The notes under the pieces are model-generated. The model did no database searches. It saw only the letters and a list, made by a program, of their open reading frames with translations, and was not told where the DNA came from. The translations under genes and the position numbers were made by a program. Shown piece after piece: positions 1 to 6,403 of a stretch of DNA of 14,139 nt (the first letter of the stretch is position 1; every line of letters begins with the position of its first letter). The DNA is taken from assembly GCA_020847015.1 (NCBI GenBank), contig JADLCW010000273.1, forward strand, positions 1-14,139. The letters are read 5' to 3'. The DNA comes from Thermomicrobiales bacterium. Lineage in GTDB: Bacteria > Chloroflexota > Chloroflexia > Thermomicrobiales > UBA6265.

Positions 1-249
1 CTGAACGCGCCGCGCACCCTCGATCTCGATTTGCTGCTCTACGACGACGCGGTTGTGGCGTTGCCCGGTCTGCGCGTGCCTCATCCGCGACTGCACGAGC
101 GGGCGTTCGTGCTGGTTCCGCTGACCGAGATCGCGCCGGGAGCGAGGCATCCCGTCCAGAAGAAAACCGTCGCGGAGCTGCTGGCGGATTTGGGATCGGT
201 GGCGGGCATCCGGCGTCTCGCGGCGCCGATGGGAGGAGGCGCGACATGA
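1..249 (+). CDS. folK: 2-amino-4-hydroxy-6-hydroxymethyldihydropteridine pyrophosphokinase (HPPK), C-terminal part
   Basis: HPPK transfers pyrophosphate from ATP to 6-hydroxymethyl-7,8-dihydropterin, the step before dihydropteroate synthase in cytoplasmic folate synthesis. The frame is open from the first base of the window and reads NAPRTLDLDLLLYDD. This is the family's conserved PRTLDLDLLLY block, whose aspartates bind Mg2+ and ATP. It is followed by the usual PHPRLHERAFVLVPLTEIAP segment, which ends most FolK proteins. About 82 residues are visible; the N-terminal half lies outside the window. The stop at 247-249 is followed by no obvious folate gene. An ATG overlaps it (ATGA at 246-249) but opens only a 26-codon frame. 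The family call is secure because two diagnostic blocks occur in the right order and spacing. Whether folB or folP lies upstream cannot be seen. Confidence 0.88.
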   Translation: MNAPRTLDLDLLLYDDAVVALPGLRVPHPRLHERAFVLVPLTEIAPGARHPVQKKTVAELLADLGSVAGIRRLAAPMGGGAT

Positions 250-285
250 GCGCGCCGGAATCGCTCCGAGCGAGGCGGACGACCC

Positions 286-570
286 CTAATCGGCCGACCT
301 GCCGCGCATCGCGTCGACGACCTTGAAGATGGCCGCCGCCCAGGTCCCCGTCTGCAACCCTGGTTGCTCTACTGACGTTCGGGCGGTCGTCGGGGTCAGG
401 ATCTTTCCGTTGCCGATATCCACCCTGATATCGGCCATGACCGCGCTCAGCTCCATGCTTCGCTTTCCGGTTCGGTTCACAGGTCGGCCCGCTGCTGGCT
501 GCGTCAGCCGAAACCGCAACATCGTGACCGTTGCTTGACAGCCTCTGGGACGCTGTCTACGCTCGGGCAT
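286..570 (-). CDS. Probable degenerate molbindin-like (Mop/TOBE domain) small protein
   Basis: A 94-codon minus-strand frame whose last ~60 residues resemble a single Mop/TOBE molybdate-binding domain. From residue 31 it reads VNRTGKRSMELSAVMADIRV, then a DIGNGK turn, then TARTSVEQPGLQTG and AAAIFKVVDAM. Known Mop domains follow the pattern N-x-L-x-G-T-V-x-S-x-E-x-G-A-V-x-A-E-V, T-x-x-S-V-E-x-L-G-L-x-x-G, A-x-I-K-A-x-x-V-M, so the order and spacing agree well. The usual GAV is SAV here, and the first strand seems one residue short, so the gene may be decaying. The start is uncertain: ATG 570 lies inside a palindrome, GTG 480 would give a typical 64-residue molbindin, and ATG 456 has a GGAAAG before it. 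The first 30 residues resemble nothing I know. The neighbour is divergent modA, a molybdate transport gene, which supports the call. It is not certain that the frame is expressed. Confidence 0.45.
   Translation of the reverse strand: MPERRQRPRGCQATVTMLRFRLTQPAAGRPVNRTGKRSMELSAVMADIRVDIGNGKILTPTTARTSVEQPGLQTGTWAAAIFKVVDAMRGRSAD
535..563 (+). promoter_or_regulatory. Probable sigma-70-type promoter of modA
   Basis: A perfect -35 box TTGACA (535-540) is followed by a 17-base spacer and a weak -10 box TACGCT (558-563), pointing at modA. The predicted start site, about 569-571, falls inside the palindrome at 564-602. The spacer region also contains an inverted repeat, GACAGC (537-542) and GCTGTC (552-557), nine bases apart and overlapping the -35 box. 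This could be a second protein-binding site. Confidence 0.55.
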
Positions 571-602
571 CAGCTAGTCAATCATTGACTAACTGATGCC
601 CG
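564..602. promoter_or_regulatory. 39-bp near-perfect palindrome over the modA start site, candidate operator
   Basis: The sequence is symmetric about base 583. The core is TAGTCAAT-C-ATTGACTA (575-591), and the outer arms are CGGGCATCAG (564-573) and CTGATGCCCG (593-602). Of 19 base pairs only one (574/592, C opposite A) fails. No T-run follows, and the site lies upstream of modA between two divergent frames, so a terminator is unlikely. The position directly after the -10 box is where a repressor dimer would block transcription. The arms do not match the E. coli ModE box as I know it. TTAGTCA...TGACTAA-type arms are common for TetR or MarR regulators, but the binding protein cannot be named from this window. 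Confidence 0.6.
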
Positions 603-634
603 GGTTTCGTCGCATCGAGTCGAGAGGATGACAC

Positions 635-1546
635 GTGGGGACGACATGGACGCGGCGGGCGGCACTGTTGCTCGCGCTTTCGATCTCGGCATCCGGGTTT
701 GCCGGTGGCGCGTTCGCCGGCGCTTCCGCCCAAGCGCCGGGGTTCGACTGTCCCGCTCCGGCCACGACGGCGGCTGCCTCGCCAATAGCCATCACCGCCC
801 CTGCCTCGGCGACGCCCGCCTTCCCTACCGGGGAAGGCAAACTCACCGTGTTCGCGGCGGCCTCGCTGACCGACGCCTTCGCGGCGATGGCGACCAATCT
901 GGAGGCGGCGCATCCAGGGCTGGACATCGTCTACAACTTTGGTGGTTCGCAGATGCTGGTCACCCAGTTGAGCCAAGGCGCCGCGGCCGATGTGTTCGCC
1001 TCCGCCAACGCCGCCCAGATGCAGACCGCTATTGACAATGGTTCGATCGTTGGCAAGCCGCGGATTTTCGCGCACAACCTGCTCGCCATCGTTACCCCGG
1101 CGGGCAACCCGGCCGATATCGCTGCGCCGGCCGACCTCGGCAAACCCGGGCTGCGGTTGATTCTGGCCCAGCCGGCTGTGCCGGTCGGCAAGTACGCGCG
1201 GGTCTCGATCTGCGCGATGGGGCAAGATACGGCGACCTACGGCGAGGATTTCGTCGCGCGCGTGGCCGCCAACGTGGTGTCCGAGGAAGAAGACGTGCGC
1301 GACGTGCTGGCCAAGGTGCAGCTTGGCGAGGCGGACGCCGGCATCGTCTACGTCTCTGATGCGCGCGCGGCCGGAGATCAGGTGCAGTCGATCGCCATCC
1401 CGACCGACGTGAACGAGATCGCGTCGTACCCGATCGCGGTGGTGGCCGAGGGCGATGCGGCGCTGGCCAATGCCTTCATCGGCTACGTGTTGAGCGCGGA
1501 CGGGCAGGCGACGCTGCAAGCGTTCGGTTTCGAGCCGGCGCGATAG
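635..1546 (+). CDS. modA: Molybdate ABC transporter substrate-binding protein
   Basis: Extracytoplasmic receptor that captures molybdate (or tungstate) and hands it to a ModBC ABC importer. The 303 residues begin with a Sec-type signal: TRR at 6-8, a hydrophobic stretch at about 9-28, and probable cleavage after ASAQA near residue 34. A low-complexity Ala/Pro/Thr/Ser linker follows to about residue 66. The mature part shows the ModA landmarks: LTVFAAASLTDAF with the ligand-binding Ser77, NFGGSQMLVTQL with Ser105, ADVFASAN, QPAVPVGKYAR, and VVSEEEDVRDVLAKVQLGEA leading to DAGIVYVSDA, whose Tyr closes the anion pocket. The GTG start at 635 is chosen because GAGAGG lies 7 bases upstream and the signal peptide begins there. 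No modB or modC follows; the next gene is convergent, so the permease and ATPase must be elsewhere or absent. The upstream palindrome suggests regulated expression. Confidence 0.95.
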   Translation: MGTTWTRRAALLLALSISASGFAGGAFAGASAQAPGFDCPAPATTAAASPIAITAPASATPAFPTGEGKLTVFAAASLTDAFAAMATNLEAAHPGLDIVYNFGGSQMLVTQLSQGAAADVFASANAAQMQTAIDNGSIVGKPRIFAHNLLAIVTPAGNPADIAAPADLGKPGLRLILAQPAVPVGKYARVSICAMGQDTATYGEDFVARVAANVVSEEEDVRDVLAKVQLGEADAGIVYVSDARAAGDQVQSIAIPTDVNEIASYPIAVVAEGDAALANAFIGYVLSADGQATLQAFGFEPAR

Positions 1547-1564
1547 TTCGACCCAAGCGCCGCA

Positions 1565-1600
1565 GCGGGGGCGGCGGGACGCCAAAGCAGCCCGCCCCGC
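1565..1600. terminator. GC-rich hairpin between convergent modA and guaB-like genes
   Basis: GCGGGG (1565-1570) pairs with CCCCGC (1595-1600). After a one-base bulge, CGG (1572-1574) pairs with CCG (1592-1594). It lies 18 bases after the modA stop and 30 bases beyond the stop of the convergent gene, where a bidirectional terminator would be expected. There is no clear T-run on either side, so the call is weak. Confidence 0.35.
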
Positions 1601-1630
1601 TTCCCGGTGGTTATTCGATTGCGCGGAACC

Positions 1631-2692
1631 CTATCCGCGCACGGTCACGTCGTGTGGTTGGCTCTCGCGGTAGCCGGCCCCGGTGATCTGAATAAACCTC
1701 GCCCGTTCGTGCAGCTCCTGGATGGAACAGGCTCCGGCGTAGCTGAGCCCGCTGCGGATGCCTGCGGTCAGCACGTCCACCACGCCGGCCACCGGACCCT
1801 TGGCCGGGACCATCGCCTCCACCCCTTCGATGTGGAGGTGGTAGCGATCGTGCTTGTGCTCCTCGTACTTCGCCAGTTGGCGCAGCTTCTCCTCACGCGA
1901 CGTGGACCCGTTGTAGTGCTTGTAGAGCTGCCCGCTCACCGACAGGATGTCGCCCGGGGCCTCATCCGTGCCGGCGAAGATGGAGCCGCCCATATAGGCA
2001 TCGGCCCCGGCGGCCAGCGCCTTGACGATATCGCCGCTGTTGGCGGCTCCGCCGTCGGCGATGATGAAGCGATCCGGATAGCGCTCGGCGCGGGCCCGGG
2101 CGACCTCCATAACGGCGGTAATCTGCGGCACGCCGGCTCCGGTGTTGATGCGGGTGATGCAGATGGAGCCGGGCCCGATGCCGACCTTCACCGCGTCGGC
2201 GCCCGCCTCGTACAGATCCAGCGCCGCCTCGTAGGTGGCGATGGCGCCGGCGATGACCGGAACCTCTGGCCATCGTCGCTTGGCCGCCGCGACAACCTCG
2301 ATCGCATGCTCGGAATGGGCGTGCGCGACATCCAGCATCAGCGCGACCGCGCCCGCCTCCAGCAGCAACTCGGCCCGCTTCCCGGCGTCGTCCTTGACCC
2401 CGAGCACGCCGATGCAGCGCGCCCCGGCGTCGGTCACGCTGCGCACGGTCGCCGCCTGCACGACCGGCGCATCGAAGCGGCCGATGACGCCGATGGCGCC
2501 GAGGCGATCCATGGCGATCGCCATCTCCGGACCGGTCACGGTGTCCATGTTGGAGGAGAGCAGCGGGACGCTCAGCACCACGCCGGGGGCGATGGTCGTC
2601 GTCAGATCGACATCGTTGCGAGAGCGGATGCGAGAGTATTGCGGAACCAGCAAGACATCATTATAGGAAAGCGCCAGCGGAATGACGGACAT
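1631..2692 (-). CDS. guaB: CBS-less IMP dehydrogenase / GMP reductase family enzyme
   Basis: TIM-barrel oxidoreductase of purine nucleotide metabolism, either IMP to XMP (NAD-dependent) or the reverse-direction GMP reductase. The 353 residues start LSYNDVLLVPQYSRIRSRNDVDL, keep SSNMDTVTGPEMA, and have the active-site loop GIGPGSICITR with catalytic Cys178 and Thr180. The second position after Cys is usually Thr-Thr; here it is Ile-Thr. ADGG, SGDIVKALAAGADAYMGGS and AGTDEAPG follow. The flap HDRYHLH carries an Arg283-Tyr284 pair like the catalytic Arg-Tyr of IMP dehydrogenases, and IEGVEAMVPAKGPV is also IMPDH-like, so I favour dehydrogenase. Length matches GMP reductases because the two CBS domains inserted in most IMPDHs are absent. 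The ATG at 2692 is chosen over an upstream in-frame codon because GGGGGA sits just before it and the family's N-terminus begins there. It has its own promoter. Confidence 0.85.
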   Translation of the reverse strand: MSVIPLALSYNDVLLVPQYSRIRSRNDVDLTTTIAPGVVLSVPLLSSNMDTVTGPEMAIAMDRLGAIGVIGRFDAPVVQAATVRSVTDAGARCIGVLGVKDDAGKRAELLLEAGAVALMLDVAHAHSEHAIEVVAAAKRRWPEVPVIAGAIATYEAALDLYEAGADAVKVGIGPGSICITRINTGAGVPQITAVMEVARARAERYPDRFIIADGGAANSGDIVKALAAGADAYMGGSIFAGTDEAPGDILSVSGQLYKHYNGSTSREEKLRQLAKYEEHKHDRYHLHIEGVEAMVPAKGPVAGVVDVLTAGIRSGLSYAGACSIQELHERARFIQITGAGYRESQPHDVTVRG

Positions 2693-2743
2693 GAAAATCC
2701 CCCGAGCCAAGAGCGTGGGGGCACAAGCGCATCCCTTTCCTAT

Positions 2744-2773
2744 TATGTAGCGCAGCGATGGGTCGAGTGTCAA
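2744..2773 (-). promoter_or_regulatory. Promoter of the guaB-like gene
   Basis: On the minus strand a perfect TTGACA (2773-2768) is followed by 18 bases and TACATAAT (2749-2742), which contains a good -10 hexamer. Transcription should start near 2736, giving a 5' leader of about 45 bases. The leader holds CCCCC and, across a 13-base loop, GGGGG. The second overlaps the ribosome-binding site, so the pair could partly hide it. The promoter separates this gene from the Mrr gene upstream. Confidence 0.65.
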
Positions 2774-2816
2774 CCGCTGAAAACCGAAGTCGCGATCGCC
2801 GACGATGCGCGGTCGA

Positions 2817-3746
2817 TCACGATTCGTCGAAGTAATCGGCGTCGACGCGCCGCACGCTGTAGCTCGTCACCTCGGTGACGCCGACCCCGTGCTCGATCAT
2901 CAAATCGGCCAGCGCGTCGCCATCCACCAGCACGATGCGCTTCTCGATACGCCCGACGTAGTCGCGCGCGTCTTGTGAAAACGACGAAGTGGTGATGAAC
3001 ACGCCCTTGCGGGCCCGCTGCCCTTCCAGACTGCCGGCGAACGCCTGCACCATCGGTCGCCCGACGACATCGCTCCAGCGCTTGGCCTGGATGTAGACGA
3101 CATCGAGCCCGAGCCGATCTTCCTTGATGATGCCGTCGATGCCGCCGTCGCCGCTTTTGCCGACCGCTTCAGCGGCGTCCTGTCGCGACCCGCCGTAGCC
3201 CATCGCCACCAGCACATCGAGCACCACGCGCTCGAAGAACGCCGGCGAACAGGCCGCCAACTGTTCGCGCAGTTGCTCCGCCAGTATGGTTCGCAGCGTC
3301 CGGTAGCTGGAGGCGATCGCTTCTTCGGGAGTTTCGTCGGGCGGCGTGAGGCCCGTCGCTGAGGCTAGAATTGGCGTTGGCTCGGGCTTGCCCGCACGGC
3401 CGCTGGAGCGGCGAAATTCCTGGTGCTCCGGATATCGGTTCAAGTAAGCGAGGTCGATGCGCGGCAAGTTCTCCGCCAGCGCCCGCCGGCCGCGTTTGGC
3501 GATGACGATCCGTCCGCGCCCGGTGCGCTCGATCAACCCGGCTTTGGCAAGATGGGTGACGCTCCAGTGGACACGGTTGTCGAAACGGGCCTGCCGGCCG
3601 CTGTCGAGCAACTCGCTGCGCTCGTCGGGGGTCAGGCGGAATTCCTGGGCGAGCGTCTCGGCGACGTCCCGCGTGGTCCATTCCCGCCCGTCGCCAAGCA
3701 ACCGCACCAGCGGCAGCATGAGGGTCTGGAAATCGGGGATCGGCAC
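2817..3746 (-). CDS. mrr: Mrr-type (type IV) restriction endonuclease
   Basis: A 309-residue Mrr homologue; members cut DNA carrying methylated bases not made by the host. The N-terminal winged-helix domain (about 1-95) reads PDFQTLMLPLVRLLGDG, then WTTRDVAETLAQEF and the DNRVHWSVTHLAKAGLIER helix-strand pattern shared with E. coli Mrr. After a variable linker (about 105-165) comes the PD-(D/E)xK nuclease domain: SPAFFERVVLDVLVAMGYGG with Glu172, GDGGIDGII with Asp204, and VVYIQAKRW with Gln220 and Lys222. Asp-QxK is the expected Mrr active site, so it should be catalytically competent. The GTG start at 3746 has GGAGG six bases upstream and matches where Mrr proteins begin; earlier in-frame codons are not conserved. 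No methyltransferase or specificity gene adjoins it, as expected for type IV. It may be co-transcribed with the nucleotidyltransferase 96 bases upstream. Confidence 0.9.
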   Translation of the reverse strand: MPIPDFQTLMLPLVRLLGDGREWTTRDVAETLAQEFRLTPDERSELLDSGRQARFDNRVHWSVTHLAKAGLIERTGRGRIVIAKRGRRALAENLPRIDLAYLNRYPEHQEFRRSSGRAGKPEPTPILASATGLTPPDETPEEAIASSYRTLRTILAEQLREQLAACSPAFFERVVLDVLVAMGYGGSRQDAAEAVGKSGDGGIDGIIKEDRLGLDVVYIQAKRWSDVVGRPMVQAFAGSLEGQRARKGVFITTSSFSQDARDYVGRIEKRIVLVDGDALADLMIEHGVGVTEVTSYSVRRVDADYFDES

Positions 3747-3842
3747 GCGGCGCCTCCGGGACGGGTCGCACGGACCAGGGCGCCGCAGCTTCGCATGCAG
3801 TCGCGAGATTCGCAATTGCCCGCGACCCGGTGGCAATCCGGA

Positions 3843-4682
3843 TCAGGCATTGTCGTCATGCCGCGGCAGCAATCCGTCCCGCGCCAGCATGGCGTCGAGA
3901 TCATCGAGGAGCGCCTCGACGCGAGCGACGACCGTCGGATCCGGCGGGAAGATGGCGACGGCCAGCAGATCGTTGACCCGCGCCGTCAGATTAGGCGTCG
4001 TCTTGGCGAGACGGGTCGCGAGCGGCAACATCCGCTTTTCGCCGGGGTGCGGCGTCTCGTTGACGGCGAAGAGGATGTCGAAATAGCTGGCCAGCAGCGC
4101 CGCGATGCGATGCTGCGCGCTCAGCGCATCACCCCGGTGGACGGCGCGCTCGATCTGCCCCAGATACGAAGAAAGAGCGCGGCGCAGGATCGGGTGATTC
4201 TTGGCGATGATGGCCTGCTTCAGCTCCTCGGGGTAGGGGGCGACCGCGCGCTCCCGCAGCGTGGCGTACCAGCCGACGCGGTCGAACAGCACGGTCGAAT
4301 GGAGCACGTTGCACCAGAAGCACGTCGAGTAGCCGACCGATGCTTCATGACGGAGCAGCACGCGATCCAGTTCCGCCGCGATCCATGTCGGCGTGCGAAA
4401 CATGACATCGACATGCAACCCGGTTTCGGCGTCGAGCCACTCGTCGCCCGGTTCCCAGATTGTGTTGCCCACCTCGCGCCGCGCGCCGAACCGAGTTGCG
4501 ATCGCGGCCCGTTCGGCGAGGGGAATCGGTTCCACCGCGTAGACGTAGAGATCGAGATCGGAGGCGGCGTCGGCGACGCTGGCCGCGCGGGAACCGGCCA
4601 TTGCCACCGCCGTGACGGGAGACAAGAGCGCATAGGAGGCCGCGATGCGCTCGGCTGCGTCGCGTGCGGCGATCGGCGTCAC
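3843..4682 (-). CDS. Nucleotidyltransferase-fold protein with DUF4037-like C-terminal domain
   Basis: A 279-residue member of the polymerase-beta-like nucleotidyltransferase superfamily. The diagnostic motif is AGSRAASVADAASDLDLYVY: Gly30-Ser31 that bind the triphosphate, then Asp42 and Asp44 as metal ligands. A third acidic residue is Asp92 in GLHVDVMFR. All three carboxylates are present, so it should be able to transfer a nucleotide. The remainder is helical, with STCFWCNVLHSTVLFDR and YPEELKQAIIAKNHPILRRAL typical of DUF4037 proteins, whose substrate is not established. Related folds include aminoglycoside nucleotidyltransferases and MNT-type toxin-neutralising enzymes, but no HEPN partner is adjacent. 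The GTG start at 4682 gives the expected N-terminus but lacks a strong Shine-Dalgarno sequence. The gene precedes mrr on the same strand by 96 bases. Confidence 0.8.
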   Translation of the reverse strand: MTPIAARDAAERIAASYALLSPVTAVAMAGSRAASVADAASDLDLYVYAVEPIPLAERAAIATRFGARREVGNTIWEPGDEWLDAETGLHVDVMFRTPTWIAAELDRVLLRHEASVGYSTCFWCNVLHSTVLFDRVGWYATLRERAVAPYPEELKQAIIAKNHPILRRALSSYLGQIERAVHRGDALSAQHRIAALLASYFDILFAVNETPHPGEKRMLPLATRLAKTTPNLTARVNDLLAVAIFPPDPTVVARVEALLDDLDAMLARDGLLPRHDDNA

Positions 4683-4795
4683 CGCGGCGCCGCCATCACA
4701 GCCGGCGAATGACCGACGCTCACCGGCGACCTGTCACATTGATGCCGGAGTGCGTCGGGCAACAGTCGCTCGTGTCGTGCATCCATCCCACCCCA

Positions 4796-4888
4796 GAGTC
4801 AGGAGTAATGGAGCCGGAGCCGGGAAGCTCAAGCGAGTAAACAGCGGCGGGACCGGCGCTTCACCTGTGACTTCTGACTCCCGACTCC
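4796..4888. repeat. Imperfect inverted GAGTCA-type repeat pair in the 4683-4941 intergenic region
   Basis: GAGTCAGGAGT at 4796-4806 has a degenerate inverse copy at 4867-4888 (contains CTTCTGACTCCCGACTCC). The same unit and arrangement recur around 7535-7551 and 7832-7848, and CTTCTGACTC at 4871-4880 is identical to 7832-7841. The rest of 4683-4941 holds no gene I can support; it is the divergent promoter region between the nucleotidyltransferase and the glutamine synthetase-like gene. Confidence 0.5.
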
Positions 4889-4901
4889 CGTCTGCTACCA
4901 T
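4874..4901 (+). promoter_or_regulatory. Possible extended -10 promoter of the glutamine synthetase-like gene
   Basis: TGCTACCAT at 4893-4901 matches an extended -10 (TGn plus TACCAT, four of six bases). Sixteen bases upstream is CTGACT (4874-4879), a partial -35. A start near 4908 would give a leader of about 34 bases. The -35 lies inside the repeat unit, so the repeat may have supplied promoter sequence. Confidence 0.4.
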
Positions 4902-4941
4902 TCTGCCGCCTACGAACGATTCGCGAAGGGACGAGCACATC

Positions 4942-6297
4942 GTGGCTGGGTCTGCTGGCGGCGATGCCGCGCGCGAGGCGTTGGCGCGCCTCGACGAAGC
5001 CGAAATCGCTCATTTGTGGGTGGTCTATACCGACTATAACGGCCGCTCGCAAGGCAAGGCCGTGCCGCGGTCGCGCTTCGCGTCAGCCCTCGACGGCGGC
5101 ATCTCCTTCGCCCGCGCCAACCTCGGTCATGATGTCACCGACCATCAGGCTCCGGACACCATCTTCAGCGCCGATAGCGGCGATTTCTTCGCCGTACCGG
5201 ACCCGGCGGCGATCGCTCCCTATCCCCTGACCCCGCGCACCGCTCGCGCCATATGCTGGATGCGGCAGGAGGGCGGCGCGCCGTGGGACGGTTGTCCGCG
5301 CACCGCGGTGCAGCGGCAGGTGGAGCGACTGGCCGCGCACGGATTGACGGTGCGCGCGGCGTTCGAGCCGGAGGGCTATCTGTTCCGTCTCGGACCGGAT
5401 GGCCAGCCGCAGCCGTTCGAAGCGCGCGGCATGTTCACGATCGAGGCGCTGGACGTGCAGTCGGCCGTGCTGCACGCCATCTCCGAGACACTGGAGGCGA
5501 TGGGGGTCGGCGTCGAGCAGGCGGCTCCGGAATATGGCCCCGGCCAGATCGAAATCAACCTGCGCCACGCGGAGCCGATCAAAGCCGCCGACGATCTCGT
5601 GGCGCTGAAAGACGTGACCCGAGCCGTGGCGCGGCAGGAAGGGCTCGTCGCCTCCTTCATGCCCAAACCGTTTGAGAACGCCGCGGGTTGCGGGTTGCAC
5701 ATCCACCTGAGCCTGTGGAATGTCGATGGCTCCAGCGCCATGGAAGGCGACGACGGCCACCCGAGCGGGTTCTCCCCGGTCGGGCGCGCGTTCATGGGCG
5801 GATTGCTGGCGCACGCGCGCGCGCTGTGCGGCATCGGCGCGCCGACGTTCAATTCCGCCAAGCGATTGCAGCCCGGTTCGTGGGCCCCCGCCCACGCCGC
5901 CTACGCTCCGCGCAACCGCTCGGCGCTGGTGCGCATCCCCAGCGCGGCGCGCCGCCGGATTGAGTTTCGCGCCGGCGACAACACCAGCAACCCCTATCTG
6001 CTGCTGGCGGCGCTGCTGGCGGCTGGGTTGGATGGCATCGAGCGCGATCTCGACCCCGGCGCTCCCGCCGAGGGCGATCTCGGCCATCTGACCGACGCGC
6101 AACTCGCCGCGCAAGGCATCGCCGTGCTGCCGCGCTCCACCCGCGATGCGCTCGATGCGGTGGCGGCCGACGAAACATTGCTGGCGGCGCTCGGTCCGAT
6201 CCTCCTGCCGGAGTGGCTGAAGGTGAAGCGGTCGGAGCTGGCCACCGCCGAGACGATCGTCTCGCCGTGGGAGCGCGCCGCGTATTTGCGCGTGTGA
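4942..6297 (+). CDS. Glutamine synthetase-like (GS-I family) gamma-glutamyl ligase, FluG/NodGS C-domain type
   Basis: ATP-dependent ligase of the GS fold, 451 residues. The N-terminal beta-grasp (about 22-95) contains VVYTDYNGRSQGKAVPRSRF. The catalytic domain has FEPEGYLF (Glu142, Glu144), EYGPGQIEINLRHAEP (Glu197, Glu204), KPFENAAGCGLHIHLSLW (His253, His255), RNRSALVRIP (Arg324, Arg326, Arg331) and RRIEFRAGDNTSNPYL (Glu341, Arg343), so metal, glutamate and ATP sites are intact. The canonical GlnA motif around the ammonium-binding Asp50 (DGSSI) is not visible; the equivalent region reads SFARANLGHDV. The GlnA adenylylation-site loop is also not seen. This points to a substrate other than ammonia, such as an amine, as in PuuA-like relatives. 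The amidohydrolase 106 bases downstream matches the other half of FluG/NodGS. The GTG start at 4942 is preceded by GAAGG; the open frame extends upstream to 4645 but is repeat-derived and unlike the family. Confidence 0.88.
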   Translation: MAGSAGGDAAREALARLDEAEIAHLWVVYTDYNGRSQGKAVPRSRFASALDGGISFARANLGHDVTDHQAPDTIFSADSGDFFAVPDPAAIAPYPLTPRTARAICWMRQEGGAPWDGCPRTAVQRQVERLAAHGLTVRAAFEPEGYLFRLGPDGQPQPFEARGMFTIEALDVQSAVLHAISETLEAMGVGVEQAAPEYGPGQIEINLRHAEPIKAADDLVALKDVTRAVARQEGLVASFMPKPFENAAGCGLHIHLSLWNVDGSSAMEGDDGHPSGFSPVGRAFMGGLLAHARALCGIGAPTFNSAKRLQPGSWAPAHAAYAPRNRSALVRIPSAARRRIEFRAGDNTSNPYLLLAALLAAGLDGIERDLDPGAPAEGDLGHLTDAQLAAQGIAVLPRSTRDALDAVAADETLLAALGPILLPEWLKVKRSELATAETIVSPWERAAYLRV

Positions 6298-6348
6298 TGA
6301 CATGAGTCAAGATTCGGGAGTACACGCCGAGCGCTGTCGAGCGCCCCT

Positions 6349-6379
6349 GTGGAGCCCGGTGCAGTTTGCCAGGCTCCAC
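6349..6379 (+). other. Hairpin between the GS-like and amidohydrolase genes
   Basis: GTGGAGCC (6349-6356) and GGCTCCAC (6372-6379) form a perfect 8-bp stem with a 15-base loop, ending 24 bases before the amidohydrolase start. No T-run follows. It could stabilise or process the message or act as a weak attenuator. The spacer also carries a degenerate GAGTCA...GGGAGT unit near 6305-6321. Confidence 0.4.
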
Positions 6380-6403
6380 GCCTGATTTCCGAAGGGAGCC
6401 CCC

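Noticed and set aside
246..326. 26-codon frame whose ATG overlaps the folK stop
   Set aside because: Overlap suggests coupling, but the product is too short, Arg-rich from base composition, and resembles nothing; the following DNA is better explained by the minus-strand Mop-like frame.
564..602. Palindrome read as a transcription terminator
   Set aside because: No T-run on either side, and it lies 5' of modA just after promoter hexamers, so an operator is the better reading.
635..760. ModA as a lipoprotein
   Set aside because: The only early cysteine (residue 39, in FDCPAP) is not in a lipobox; a signal peptidase I site near ASAQA fits better.
578..1585. Long minus-strand frame opposite modA
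   Set aside because: It is antisense to a gene with clear ModA motifs; long Arg/Gly/His-rich antisense frames are expected in high-GC DNA.
1607..2878. Long plus-strand frame opposite the guaB-like gene
   Set aside because: Composition typical of antisense shadow (Gly, Asp, Arg, His rich), no recognisable motif, and the opposite strand carries an unmistakable enzyme.
3843..4682. MNT antitoxin of a HEPN-MNT toxin-antitoxin pair
   Set aside because: The protein is about twice the usual MNT length, has a DUF4037-like C-domain, and no HEPN gene adjoins it.
3423..4712. Plus-strand frame spanning mrr and the nucleotidyltransferase
   Set aside because: It crosses two real minus-strand genes and has no family-like motifs.
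4645..4941. Upstream extension of the GS-like frame (99 extra codons)
   Set aside because: It runs through repeat units and overlaps the divergent gene's start; GS family N-termini begin near the GTG at 4942.
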